Shown here: positions 23,466 through 35,160 of the stretch, piece by piece
Layout: each line of letters starts with the position of its first letter
How positions within the stretch are numbered: the stretch's first letter is position 1
Origin: Sepiola atlantica
Taxonomy: Eukaryota > Mollusca > Cephalopoda > Sepiida > Sepiolidae
Assembly (NCBI GenBank): GCA_963556195.1
Contig: OY744519.1
Span: forward strand, 32,952,887-33,016,886
Direction: 5' to 3'
DNA length: 64,000 nt
Notes under the pieces: model-generated
The model's database searches: none
What the model saw: the letters and a program-made list of their open reading frames with translations, nothing else
What the model was told of the DNA's origin: nothing
Made by a program: the position numbers and the translations under genes

Positions 23466-23640
23466 ATTACTTCTATGACTAATCTCATCTTATCTATTAC
23501 TAATGTAGATTTGATATGTCTGAAGCCGAAACAATACTATTACTTTTATTACTAATCTTATCTATTACTAATGTAGATTTGATATGTCTGTCTGAAGCCG
23601 AAACAATACTATTACTTCTATATGTGAAGCAGAACTATGC
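23466..23640. repeat. Tandem repeat, three units of about 75 bp
   Basis: Repeats of GAAGCCGAAACAATACTATT, ACTTCTAT and TCTTATCTATTACTAATGTA plus GATTTGATATGTCTG, starting 75 bases after the exon B donor. Confidence 0.8.
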
Positions 23641-24519
23641 TATTGCTATCTTTTAATTGTCAATACAGTTTATATCCAATATTTCAGACTAATATGCTAT
23701 CTTTCAATACTCAATTAAGGGAGGGGTATTGTAGTATCTGTTCTGTAGTCATGATACTATCTTCCAAGGCATTATCTCCTCTTCTGGAGGAGAAAAACTC
23801 CACGAAGTAAAGTCAAATCACAATTCACCAACTAGCACAAAAGATGAAAAAGAAAATGATGAAGCAGGAAAACAATCACAAGTATACTAACTGAAGAAGT
23901 TGTAAAAATTGTCAAACGTGTATAGTGTGATCATAAGTTATATTTTTTCCAAAAATGTAATTTAATAAACAGTTTTTTAAATATTCTATTTTTAATCTTT
24001 TTGAAGTTATTTGATAGTTTCAACATAGATTATCATATACAAATAAACTTCATATTTAGTGTTATATATGTACTGATTTCACACAAAAAATATAGTTTTG
24101 TGTCGTTTTCCAAATTTAAATGTATGTAAACTTTGAATCTCAGATATCACGAGAATACACCACAGGCTTCTATTTTATATCAAATTGTTCCGGGGGGGCG
24201 GACAAGGGGTGTCCGCCCATTGTAAAGTTTCACATAATCACCACTTTAATATCAAAACAAAATATTTTCACGGTTTCTTGAAATAACTTTGTGCGTTTAC
24301 CGCCACAGGGGATCTTAAAACGGGTCACACAATTTTATTAATATCGAGGATTAACTTACAATTCATATGTCTATCAAGATTGGAATATAGATTAACAACG
24401 GTGCATCTACAAAAAAAGGATGCTATAGAACTTTCTTTACTGGAACGATTTCGTTTCGCTTATTTTCAGTTTTGTATTGTCTCTTGTTGCCGGTGTTAAG
24501 TTTGTACCCGATATCAAGT

Positions 24520-24571
24520 CGTTCTTTCATTTCTTTCATTTGCAGTGGCAAATGAAAGAAATGAAAGAACG
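24520..24571. repeat. Perfect hairpin, 24-bp stem and 4-nt loop
   Basis: CGTTCTTTCATTTCTTTCAT plus TTGC at 24520-24543 pairs without mismatch with 24548-24571; the loop is AGTG. Partial pairing continues outward. Confidence 0.95.
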
Positions 24572-24660
24572 ATTTAACGAACTTCATTTCAATCTCCCCA
24601 ATAGTTATTTTCAACATTCTTTCCTTTCACTAATTTTTTTTTGTAAAACATTCCAATAAA

Positions 24661-25424
24661 TTATTTTCGCCAATAAATTGTTTCTAAAACATTAGAATAA
24701 ATTGTTTCTAAAACATTAGAATAAAGTATGTTTGTAAAACATTAGAATAAAGTATGTTTGTAAGACATTAGAATAAATTATGTTTGTAAGACATTAGAAT
24801 AAATTATGTTTGTAAGACATTAGAATAAATTATGTTTGTAAGACATTAGAATAAATTATGTTTGTAAAACATTAGAATAAATTATGTTTGTAAAACATTA
24901 GAATAAATTATGTTTGTAAAACATTAGAATAAATTATGTTTGTAAAACATTAGAATAAATTATGTTTGTAAAAGATTAGAATAAATTATGTTTGTAAAAG
25001 ATTAGAATAAATTCTGTTTGTAAAAGATTAGAATAAATTCTGTTTGTAAAAGATTAGAATAAATTATGTTTGTAAAAGATTAGAATAAATTATGTTTGTA
25101 AAAGATTAGAATAAATTATGTTTGTAAAAGATTAGAATAAATTATGTTTGTAAAAGATTAGAATAAATTATGTTTGTAAAAGATTAGAATAAATTATGTT
25201 TGTAAAAGATTAGAATAAATTATGTTTGTAAAAGATTAGAATAAATTCTGTTTGTAAAAGATTAGAATAAATTCTGTTTGTAAAAGATTAGAATAAATTC
25301 TGTTTGTAAAAGATTAGAATAAATTCTGTTTGTAAAAGATTAGAATAAATTCTGTTTGTAAAAGATTAGAATAAATTCTGTTTGTAAAAGATTAGAATAA
25401 ATTCTGTTTGTAAAAGATTAGTTA
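24661..25424. repeat. 26-bp minisatellite, about 29 units
   Basis: Unit TTTGTAAAACATTAGAATAA plus ATTATG. Variants are in blocks: GTAAGACATT units, then GTAAAACATT, then GTAAAAGATT, and ATTATG switching to ATTCTG and back. This indicates local homogenisation. Confidence 0.95.
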
Positions 25425-25504
25425 CGGTCTTCTAACCTAATACTAATTGGCAGCCACTCAAAAGTTAGTTTTTTGTGTGTGGAGAGGGGGTACATTAAAG
25501 ATCA

Positions 25505-26155
25505 CCGCTTATCAAGGCCCAAAGGCCACTCGAGGATAATGGTTAAAGAGTTTGACTGGTAGATGGTGAGACAACATCGCGTTCACCGGCACGATAGTTG
25601 TAGCAGGGCCGAAATTGATTATTTACGGGGACGGTTCAACAAACACCTGTTTACATTGGACTTGAAGACGACCATATTGTAGTCGGCAGGGAAGCAGGTC
25701 CGCAGCACTGTGTTCAACAGATGGACAGTTCTAGGAAAGAAGCGCTGCCCATGGAAGTTTCGTTTCGTCTTTGGCACGCAGAGAGAGAAAAGGAAATCAT
25801 TGACAGTGGTAGTAGCTAGGCGGATTCTAGTTGTGAATGTTTTACAAGGAGGACCATAGATTTGAGCTCAGTTGAGTACCTGCCATGAAAATAACGGTAG
25901 AGCAAAGAAAGACTAGCAACATCTCTTCTGTGAGAGAGTGACTGTAGGGAAGAGAAGAGAACATCCCCCATTAGATTTCGTAGTCGGTTTTGGACTCTGT
26001 CAAGGCAGGAAAGGGTGCTTTGAGCGGCACCTCTACATATGTGGCGGCAGTACTCCATCTTAGGACGTATTTGACTCTTGTACAAGTAGAAGATGACGTC
26101 AGACGTGAGATACTTTCTGGAGCGGTAGAATGATCCAACCATTTTTCCATCTTGT
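25505..26155 (-). mobile_element. LINE ORF2 C-terminal region
   Basis: The minus frame at 25816-26142 encodes YRSRKYLTSDVIFYLYKSQI, RPKMEYCRHI, CLDRVQNRLRNLMGD and LSHRRDVASLSLLYRYFHG, the C-terminal part of a non-LTR retrotransposon reverse transcriptase. The tail continues in broken frames to the AGTGGCCTTTGGGCC 3' block near 25520. 5' truncated, as usual for LINEs. Confidence 0.8.
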
Positions 26156-26159
26156 ATTA

Positions 26160-27060
26160 GAAAATTTTTAACTGTCCTAAAACGCTAGAATAATCCGGAA
26201 GGTGGGATCATTTTACGTTAAATTTATATACAAAATTGATCCTCCACTCTATTCTAAATCAATAAAGTAATCGCCTAAAAAAGTAGACTTTCATTTTTTG
26301 GAGGGGTGTCTCATTCAGCGGAGGGTGTTAATCTACAAATCTACAAATGTACAAAAAAAAACATATCGGTCTTATTTTTTAAGGTAAAGAAAATAAAGAA
26401 ACACCGTATTAATAGGTTATACTAAACCCCAAATTAACTGAAACGAAATTACTCCAATCAAGAAAATTTAAAAGTCTCCAAATATCTGCCCCTTACTCAT
26501 GGGGACAGCTAGCATTAGGATCAAGCCCTGCCTATCAAACTAAATAATATCGGTAAATATATTCCAGGTAATCAATTTTTCAACACAGTGTTCTAACATT
26601 AGATAATATAAAAATAAAAAATAAAATAATAAATAAAAAAAAACAAGGTTGATGTTTTGTAAAACGGATGTAGGGAACCAATTTTGGTAGTTCACCGGTT
26701 CTAAACACGGCTGAGTGCTTCCCCTTGATTGTGCCCAAAAGGGGTCCAGATAGTATCAAGAATCAACCGCTGTCAGGCATCTTCCGTGGGGATCTTACAA
26801 AATGAAAAATCTGGGTCCCCCGGTAAGCAATGCTCCTATCTTAAACGTAGAGTAAGAACTAACTATATTTTATTTTTTTGAATACTGTACGTTGCTTGTC
26901 TTTCATAATTGTCAATTGTAAATAAATGTGTTAACCCTACTTTTGGTAATAGTCTTTCGTTTTAATGATGGATATGTTTTGAATGTATGTTTAATGTATG
27001 AGCTGTGGATTAAAATAGCTAATCTTCTAACACAGTGAAACCAAACGCTAATGATATGTC
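26160..27060. other. No gene seen
   Basis: Intron 2 sequence before exon C. Short A-rich runs only. The frames overlapping exon C on the minus strand are shadows. Confidence 0.4.
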
Positions 27061-27085
27061 TCTCTCTTTTAATTTTCTTTGAAAG

Positions 27086-27394
27086 GTTCAAATAGCAGAG
27101 TTGATTTCTTTTAACGAAACCACCTATACGAGAGCGTTCGTGGAACACTACCAGACCGGAAGTGACGAGCTGCAAATCGACTGGCACCCGTTCGAAGGTT
27201 ACCACCACTACTACAAGAAGGATTATTACCTAAAGAAACGGAGTTACGGAACCTACGAACTGATAATCGCGCAGATGAGGTTCAAAGATAACGCGGACAG
27301 GAACGCAGCGCAGACGTTGCATCTATCACCGCGGCTTTTATCTGAACAAATCGTTGTGATCTGTGAAGCAGTCACCATCCCGGAATCGATACGC
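27086..27394 (+). CDS. Host gene, exon C
   Basis: A 309-nt exon (103 codons, phase 0 at both ends) after a pyrimidine-rich acceptor ending GAAAG, with donor GTAAGT after CGC. It begins V-Q-I-A-E-L-I-S-F-N-E. Visible features are VEHYQTGSDELQIDWHPF, a Tyr/His/Lys-rich run around GYHHYYKKDYYLKKR, then MRFKDNADRNAAQTLHLSPR and a hydrophobic strand EQIVVICEAV. The spacing of the YQ..SDEL motif and the later RF..N..D pattern recalls repeated blocks in the middle of DRC7 (dynein regulatory complex subunit 7), but identity is low and this is inference. Clear coding signature: more GC than the introns, no stop in 103 codons, well-formed splice sites. Best single exon for a homology search. Confidence 0.9.
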
Positions 27395-27484
27395 GTAAGT
27401 TAACTACAGTTCTCAAATTAAATATATATGCAATCATTTGCATTTATGAAAAATGTAAGTATTTTCTATTTTAAGATTAGGAAG

Positions 27485-27625
27485 TTTATATTTCACAAAA
27501 TCGGAGTTATCTGAATTGTCACCCTTTTTTTTTACCAATTTTTGCATAAAACTGAAACTAAATATAGCCCATATTACGACTGTTTACGCCTAGCAGCTGT
27601 GTTCCAAAATTACTAATTAGCAGTT
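27485..27625 (-). mobile_element. Helitron-like fragment, family B
   Basis: GGAGTTATCTGAATTGTCAC, TAAATATAGCCCATATTACG and GCCTAGCAGCTGTG match the internal and 5'-terminal part of the copies at 53.35-53.9 and 63.35-63.97 kb. Confidence 0.55.
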
Positions 27626-27915
27626 AATTAGTTAACCCTTAAATGCTTTATTTTTTATATTAATTTTAAAAAGTTTAATCATCGAAAATACTGATTACCT
27701 ATTTAGCGTGTGTGCTAGTGCAACATCATACGAATACCTACTCACACTTGTCAACAGGTTCGTTGCGGATGTGAAACAAGTTGCAGTTTGACACATTTTC
27801 GTTAAATATGATATTAAATAGGTATTTTGTTGGAATGTGTCATATTTGAAGCAAAAGGTATTTATGGTTATGGGTAAATCATATGCAAAGAACTATATAA
27901 ACATACCGAACTTAT

Positions 27916-29820
27916 GTATATATATTTCCTACAACAACAAATCATATATATATATATATGTATATATATATATTTCCTACAACAACAAATCATATATATA
28001 TATATTTCCTACAACAACAAATCATATATATATATTGCCTACAACAACAAATCATATATATATATATATTGCCTACAACAACAAATCATATATATATATA
28101 TATATATATTGCCTACAACAACAAATCATATATATATATTGCCTACAACAACAAATCATATATATATATTGCCTACAACAACAAATCATATATATATATA
28201 TTGCCTACAACAACAAATCATATATATATATATATTGCCTACAACAACAAATCATATATATATATATATTGCCTACAACAACAAATCATATATATATATA
28301 TATTGCCTACAACAACAAATCATATATATATATTGCCTACAACAACAAATCATATATATATATATATTGCCTACAACAACAAATCATATATATATATATA
28401 TTGCCTACAACAACAAATCATATATATATATATATTGCCTACAACAACAAATCATATATATATATATATTGCCTACAACAACAAATCATATATATATATA
28501 TATTGCCTACAACAACAAATCATATATATATATATATTGCCTACAACAACAAATCATATATATATATATATTGCCTACAACAACAAATCATATATATATA
28601 TATTGCCTACAACAAATCATATATATATATTGCCTACAACAACAAATCATATATATATATTGCCTACAACAACAAATCATATATATATATATTGCCTACA
28701 ACAACAAATCATATATATATATATATTGCCTACAACAACAAATCATATATATATATATTGCCTACAACAACAAATCATATATATATATATATTGCCTACA
28801 ACAACAAATCATATATATATATTGCCTACAACAACAAATCATATATATATATATATATATATTGCCTACAACAACAAATCATATATATTGCCTACAACAA
28901 CAAATCATATATATATATATATATATATATTGCCTACAACAAATCATATATATATATATTGCCTACAACAACAAATCATATATATATATATTGCCTACAA
29001 CAACAAATCATATATATATATATTGCCTACAACAACAAATCATATATATATATATTGCCTACAACAACAAATCATATATATATATATATTGCCTACAACA
29101 ACAAATTATATATATATATATATATATATTGCCTACAACAACAAATCATATATATATATATATTGCCTACAACAACAAATCATATATATATATATATATT
29201 GCCTACAACAACAAATCATATATATATATATATATTGCCTACAACAACAAATCATATATATATATATTGCCTACAACAACAAATCATATATATATATATA
29301 TTGCCTACAACAACAAATCATATATATATATATTGCCTACAACAACAAATCATATATATATATATTGCCTACAACAACAAATCATATATATATATTGCCT
29401 ACAACAACAAATCATATATATATTGCCTACAACAACAAATCATATATATATATATATTGCCTACAACAACAAATCATATATATATATATATTGCCTACAA
29501 CAACAAATCATATATATATATATATTGCCTACAACAACAAATCATATATATATATATTGCCTACAACAACAAATCATATATATATATATATTGCCTACAA
29601 CAACAAATCATATATATATATTGCCTACAACAACAAATCATATATATATATATTGCCTTCAACAACAAATCATATATATATATATATTGCCTACAACAAC
29701 AAATCATATATATATATATATTGCCTACAACAACAAATCATATATATATATATATTGCCTACAACAACAAATCATATATATATATATATTGCCTACAACA
29801 ACAAATCATATATATATATA
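27916..29820. repeat. TA-run / TTGCCTACAACAACAAATCA satellite
   Basis: About 60 units, each a TA run of varying length plus the constant 20-base spacer named in the call. The first three units have TTTCCTAC instead of TTGCCTAC. Variation is nearly all in TA length. Frames across it encode only Tyr/Ile/Asn/Gln repeats and should not be annotated as genes. Confidence 0.97.
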
Positions 29821-29990
29821 AGAAATAAGTTTCTTTATTCTTGTTTTTTGATGAAAAAAAAAAATGACTCAATACTGGTCACCCCTGAAGAAGGAATTTT
29901 ATTCCGTAATCGATAGGATTAATGTAAGAAAAAAGAATAATAATAAATTAATCTTGTATTGCTAATTTGGCTTATATTTCAATTTTATTA
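29821..29990. repeat. Duplicated segment, copy A
   Basis: Matches 30152-30327 almost throughout (AGAAATAAGTTTCTTTATTC, GGTCACCCCTGAAGAAGG, TAATCGATAGGATTAATG). Copies differ mainly in A-run length. It has a CTGAAGA core, a GGAAT/ATTCC stem and then GTAATCG, a degraded hammerhead-like block. Confidence 0.9.
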
Positions 29991-30151
29991 ACTTTCCATG
30001 CAATACTTTAAAACTTGAACGATAAACACACACATTACTCGACAGCGAGCCAACGCATCTCTTGTTCGACACCGGTTTTGAATCCTACCCGCCATTTCAT
30101 AACAGCAAGGCGATGACGTCGTACCATCACAGACGTTTATCAAATTAAGAA

Positions 30152-30327
30152 AGAAATAAGTTTCTTTATTCTTGTTTTTTGATGAAAAAAAAAAAAAAAA
30201 ATGACTCAATACTGGTCACCCCTGAAGAAGGAATTTTATTCCGTAATCGATAGGATTAATGTAAAAAAAAAAAATAATAATAAATTAATCTTGTATTGCT
30301 AATTTGGCTTATATTTCAATTTTATTA
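30152..30327. repeat. Duplicated segment, copy B
   Basis: Second copy of 29821-29990. Copy A is preceded by the TA/CCTACAACAACAAATCA array and copy B is followed by one. Confidence 0.9.
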
Positions 30328-30353
30328 TATATATATATTGCCTACAACAACAA

Positions 30354-30384
<31 letters not shown>

Positions 30385-30475
30385 TGCCTACAACAACAAA
30401 TCATATATATATATATATATTGCCTACAACAACAAATCATATATATATATATTTATTTCCTACAACAAATATATA
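30328..30475. repeat. Second TA / CCTACAACAACAAATCA array
   Basis: Three full units and one degenerate unit (TTTCCTACAACAAATATAT). Confidence 0.9.
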
Positions 30476-30480
30476 TATTT

Positions 30481-30503
30481 AATTTTTTTCCTACAACAAT
30501 AAA

Positions 30504-30565
<62 letters not shown>

Positions 30566-30588
30566 TTTGTTGTTGTAGAAAAAAAATT
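30481..30588. repeat. Palindrome closing the array, (TA)n centre
   Basis: AATTTTTTTCCTACAACAAT plus AAAGCATATA at the left is repeated as the reverse complement at the right (TATGCTTTGTTGTTGTAG then A8TT). The two arms use the array's spacer in opposite orientations around about 55 bases of TA. Confidence 0.85.
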
Positions 30589-30609
30589 GTGTGTGTCTTT
30601 CCCGATGTA

Positions 30610-32140
30610 TGAAATACATGAAACTACATTTGGTGATCAGATACCAAATTTAAGAAATTATGGAGCCACCTTATAGCTGCCATTACTCCCAGGTCTTATC
30701 TGATTCGGAATGGTAGTACCTATCAATGTTTCATCCATAGGTCAAATGAAATCCGTCATGGGTAATGACGTGAAACTACATACACATAAATTTACATCAT
30801 AATTGTAACAGTATTTAAATACGCATGTGTAAAAATAGTGTTAAAAATTGTATTTTCCACATAATTTTAAATTAAGAGAAATGAACTAAGAAATAACTTA
30901 GTCTCTAATGAAAAATTTCCGTTTTAACACATTATTCTAACACACACATATACACCTCTAATCTTGATACAAGGTAACTTGCTCTCAACGCTGTCCGTAT
31001 GAATGAACTCCAAATGGCCTAGTAATTGACGAAAGATTCGTGCTTCTGGACTATCAGGGGTTCCCGCATAATATTAAACTAACATCTGGTATCCTAGCAT
31101 CTGCTATCTAATAACCACATAGAGAACGAGCTATTAACGACAAGGGAGGGAATGGCGCCTGACTGCGACAGGCAGACTAAGACAGACCAACAACGACGCA
31201 ATAACAACTGTATCGATCTGCAGTCAGGTTTATGCTCTCATGTGATGACATATCAGCTAGCGACAATACTCTAAAAAATATTATACAAATCTTTTGGTGA
31301 ATGTAAATTAATGTTTTAAAGCCCAAATGAACAATTGACGTTAATTTTCAAAACTTTTTCGCATCCAAATACATTTTATAACATGAAGGGGGGGGGTCAA
31401 AATGATTAGTTAAATCAAAGTGAGGTTATCTCTCTGTTTCCACCCTGTCGTGCCGTAACAATGGAAACGAACACAAATAAGAATACAAGTTGTCGAAATC
31501 ATTCGTCCGTATTGATTAATTAAAATTACCGGCAACTGAAGGTTTTCTTTCAGCGCAAATAATTTCCAAACGAGATAGTCATCATCACCTTCGACATCGT
31601 TGTCGTCTGACGAACAAATCCACTGAAGAATTTGAATTCCATAGAAGAGCCACTAGACGATTACGATTATATACAAAATGTCTGCTTTTTTTCTTCCTCA
31701 AAGAACCATTATTTGTGTTCATGTTTCGCGCTTTTATTTTTATACGAAACTTTGTGTAAAGGGAGATAACACGGCGAGACTAGCTTTGCTGGTAGCCATC
31801 TTGTGTAAGTTTTTTTTTTAAATTTCAGCTGTCGACACAACTGACGTGCTTTTAATAGTCCTTCAAAGAGTCAAAGTGGCGCGTGGATTATTAGAGCATT
31901 ATTTTTTTGACCACATCTGAAGTGTGGTTATATATTTTATATAGTCAGATGAATTCGAAGAATTCATTTGCGGACCTAGTAGAGATGCAGAAATTGTTAT
32001 ATTCGATAAATTGAGACTGGAACCGTGTTTGTCTTTACAAATAATCTGTTTGGAAATTTAGAGTGGAACCTTTTGAGTTCGTCTAGCGACAACAGAGCTG
32101 AGACGTTATCACAAAAAACGAATGAAACTTTTGAGTGCTA
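30610..32140. other. No gene seen
   Basis: Unique-looking intron 3 sequence. Around 31010-31075 a GGCCTAGTAATTGAC / GGGGTTCCCGC arrangement is faintly tRNA-like but too weak to call. Confidence 0.35.
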
Positions 32141-32154
32141 AATATTATTTAAGC

Positions 32155-32790
32155 AATTAAATTATTTCCCATGATTTAGGCCATTAAATCATTTCCCATG
32201 ATTTAGGCCATTAAATCATTTCCCATGATTTAGGCCATTAAATCATTTCCCATGAGTTAGGCCATTAAATCATTTCCCATGATTTAGGCCATTAAATCAT
32301 TTCCCATGATTTAGGCCATTAAATCATTTCCCATGATTTAGGCCATTAAATAATTTTCCATGATTTAGGCCATTAAATCATTTCCCATGAGTTAGGCCAT
32401 TAAATCATTTCCCATGATTTAGGCCATTAAATTAGTTCCCATGATTTAGGCCATTAAATTAGTTCCCATGATTTAGGCCATTAAATCATTTCCCATGATT
32501 TAGGCCATTAAATTAGTTCCCATGATTTAGGCCATTAAATTAGTTCCCATGATTTAGGCCATTAAATTAGTTCCCATGATTTAGGCTATTAAATTATGTC
32601 CCATCACTTCGGCCATTAAATTATGTCCCATCACTTCGGCCATTAAATTATGTCCCATCACTTCGGCCATTAAATTATGTCCCATCACTTCGGCCATTAA
32701 ATTATGTCCCATCACTTCGGCCATTAAATTATGTCCCATCACTTCGGCCATTAAATTATGTCCCATCACTTGGGCTATTTAATAATTTTC
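32155..32790. repeat. 27-bp minisatellite, about 23 units
   Basis: Unit CCATTAAATCATTTCCCATG plus ATTTAGG. Three variant blocks: ATCATTTCCCATGATTTAGG, then TTAGTTCCCATG, then TTATGTCCCATCACTTCGG (seven near-identical units). Because 27 is a multiple of 3 the minus strand has an open nine-residue repeat (MGHNLMAEV), without start context or splice signals. Confidence 0.95.
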
Positions 32791-33186
32791 TAATATTTGG
32801 GATATTAAAGTATTTCCTAGTTATATTTATTTTGGCAATTAAATTATTTCTTATGATTTGGGCCAGTAAATTATTTTTGTTTTTTCTTTCTTTCATTCAT
32901 TTTGATTTTTTTCTTTTTCAAATCAACATCATTTAGTCAATATTTATATGGATGTCTAGTCATTAAGGATAGATTAGGTAAACCTAAACAAAGTGTGATG
33001 AGATTGAATGTCGTTCCAGGAACATTGGACTGAAGGTTAACGTGTTGCTATTGTAAAAAAACGAACTTTATTGAGAGCTTTTAAGTCTTTAAACTGGCAA
33101 GTTTGAGACTTTTATTTCTGTAAGACGATTTCGTCTCTTGAGAATGTACTGTAAGTACTTGCCTATTTATATTTTATCATTTGTTT

Positions 33187-33448
33187 GTTGAAACATTGTA
33201 AGTACTTTTCTTGCATTTTTGTTTCTTGAAACATTGGAAGTACTTTTCTTGCGTTTTTGTTTCTTGAAACATTGGAAGTACTTTTCTTGCGTTTTTGTTT
33301 CTTGAAACATTGGAAGTACTTTTCTTGCGTTTTTGTTTCTTGAAACATTGGAAGTACTTTTCTTGCATTTTTATTGTTTCTTGAAACATTGGTAGTACTT
33401 TTCTTGCATTTTTATTGTTTCTTGAAACATTGGTAGTACTTTTTTCGC
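33187..33448. repeat. 38-bp minisatellite, about 7 units
   Basis: Unit TGAAACATTGGAAGTACTTT plus TCTTGCGTTTTTGTTTCT; the last units gain a few bases (TTTTTATTGTTTCT). Confidence 0.93.
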
Positions 33449-33878
33449 ATTATACTTTTATTGTTGGTTTAAACAACATCTTTATAGAAAACTTTCTGCA
33501 TGCAGTTACCACTTGTTTATGTTGTATCTGTTAACGGGCGTATTTATAATGTTATTCGCATAGGGAATTATATGCAGCCCAAAATGTGCTCGTTTTGCAA
33601 AATAAACTCTTTTTGTCTTAAAAGAAGAGTATTTTAGTTGTTTATTCAATCCCTTTCTCCAAGACTTTTATTTTTGCGGGTTACAAGTCCCTCGTTGGCT
33701 TTATCTACAAAGGGATAACATTTATACGAAACTTGGTATAAAGGAAGATATAGAATCAGCCGTAGACTTTATCAAATACACTGTGTTCCTGTTACCGATT
33801 CTGATTTCATTAAGTGTTTAATTAAAATTTGTTTTTTGTGTGACGAAATAAAGGATTTTATTTTATTTTTTCTCTCAG

Positions 33879-34065
33879 ATAATACGCGTCTCGACGGCGG
33901 AATCCGTTAAGGAAGTAACGGATTTTTCGGCTGAAGACTTTAAAAGCGCCATTAATCTCATAAAACGATACGAAAACGACGTCCGGCGCATGCGCATAAT
34001 GGTGACTGAAGACACCACAGGAAAACATCATTTAGAATATGAATTCCATTCCGTGGCGGAAAAAG
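33879..34065 (+). CDS. Host gene, exon D
   Basis: Acceptor TTTTTTCTCTCAG, donor GTAAGT; phase 0 in, phase 1 out. It adds 62 residues and one base. The peptide runs from IIRVSTAESVKEVTDFSAED through a charged helix (FKSAINLIKRYENDVRRMR) to GKHHLEYEFHSVAEK. The helix followed by a short strand resembles the DRC7 region in which a charged helix precedes a strand of the form LT-S-I-Y-D; this is inference. The sequence just upstream, from 32.15 kb, is minisatellite, and Helitron and tRNA-SINE remnants begin 150 bases after the donor, so the exon is an island of unique sequence. Confidence 0.88.
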
Positions 34066-34214
34066 GTAAGTCCAAATAATTGGAATCTCTTACTACGACA
34101 ATACTTTTTGTAAACAACTCAATTATTTAAGCACCCAAAAATCAGAATTATCGAATTTTAGTGAAACTTTCACCATTTTTTTTTTAATAATAAATTATAT
34201 TTCATAAGAAACTG

Positions 34215-34300
34215 CCTATTTGGCATAGAGTAAGAGTGTTCGCTGAAGGGCTGGGACACCAGCGTTCAATCCTTGTTCGAGTTATACCAAAGAAAAACAG
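34215..34300 (+). mobile_element. tRNA-derived SINE head
   Basis: TTGGCATAGAGTAAGAGTGT (A-box-like) and GCGTTCAATCCTTG (B-box-like) are about 35 bases apart, as in tRNA promoters. No complete cloverleaf. The following 170 bases to about 34470 (GAGACCTCGGTGTAGTAG, CGGAGCCTTCGGTTCACC) may be the SINE body. Confidence 0.5.
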
Positions 34301-34476
34301 TTACTTTATACACCTTTGCTTAACATTCAGCAATATAAGGTGAAGATCAAGGGTAAGTGGAGTAATCATGAGAAAGGAATGTCTCCCTCTCCGAGACCTC
34401 GGTGTAGTAGTTTATAAAAACGGAGCCTTCGGTTCACCCTCGATTATGGTCGACCACGTTACTTACTTATAAGAAA

Positions 34477-34829
34477 CTAGCCATCCCTACCGGCGTTGCC
34501 CGGGATTCTTTTGGTTGACCAAAAAAATATTTTAATAATGGTTTAATTGTAATATAGGACCGTTGTAATACCTCACCTATTTTGTTGAAATTTAGTTAAG
34601 ACATAATGACCGCCAGCGATTAAAACATTGAAGCTAAAAGTATTGTATTTCGCATAAAAACAATGCATCTATTAAAATGTTGCATTGCGTAAGAAAAGGT
34701 AAAAACACTACCGAAAAAAATATCGAGTCGAATTAAATATAAAAATCGACTGATTTGAAGACAACTAAATTTTTAGTTTCTGAAAAAAAAACCCAGAATT
34801 ATCAAATTTTAATGAAAATTTCAGCATTA
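34477..34829 (-). mobile_element. Helitron-like 3' end, family A
   Basis: On the minus strand it ends CCCGGGCAACGCCGGTAGGG then ATGGCTAGT: a CCGG-GCAACG-CCGG hairpin about 10 bases before CTAG, followed by T, as expected for Helitron 3' ends inserted at A-T. The internal block (GTATTGTATTTCGCATAAAA on +) recurs at 34960. No replicase. Confidence 0.6.
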
Positions 34830-35160
34830 CTAGCTGTCCCGACCTGGCGTTGCCCGGGATTTTGTTTTTAAGTTCATTATAGGACAGTTGAAATACCTCA
34901 CTATTTTGCCCAATCATGGCTGCCAAGGAGGAAAACGTTGAATAGTTACCATTTAAAGTATTGTATTTCGCATAAAACGATTTTTTGTATTAAAATTTCG
35001 TATTGCGTAAAAAAGAACAAATTATAGAGACGTGTGTTCGGGTAAATACCTTATCAAAATTGTTTAACAAACGATAAAAAAGAATCGAGTAAATATTGCG
35101 TGCAAAAATCGGCTTAGAAATGAATAATAAATAAAATATAGAAATGTTTGTATCAGCAAA
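34830..35160 (-). mobile_element. Second Helitron-like 3' end, family A
   Basis: Reads CCCGGGCAACGCCAGGTCGG then GACAGCTAGT on the minus strand. It shares AGTATTGTATTTCGCATAAA and ATTGCGTAA blocks with 34477-34829, so two related elements are in tandem or nested. A further related block (ACAACTAAATTTATAGTTTC) at about 36300 matches 34760, suggesting nesting. The far end is not resolved. Confidence 0.5.

Noticed and set aside
27095..27100. TAGCAG as an alternative (NAGNAG) acceptor for exon C
   Set aside because: With the phase-0 donor of exon B both alternative sites read into a TGA within a few codons. Only the upstream GAAAG acceptor keeps the frame.
27837..29916. Three overlapping frames of 635-663 codons on the + strand
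   Set aside because: They are translations of the TA / CCTACAACAACAAATCA array in three frames. TA length varies by units that shift the frame between them, and no constraint is visible.
31005..31075. tRNA-like SINE head
   Set aside because: Only a weak A-box match; the candidate B box lacks the TTCNA core.
32581..32769. Minus-strand frame with seven MGHNLMAEV repeats
   Set aside because: The unit is 27 bp, so any frame repeats as nine residues. It uses only part of a larger minisatellite whose other units contain frameshifts or stops.
33163..33389. Minus-strand frames with repeated FQETK / KKQKRKKS peptides
   Set aside because: The 38-bp unit cycles through the three frames, as expected of a non-coding tandem repeat.
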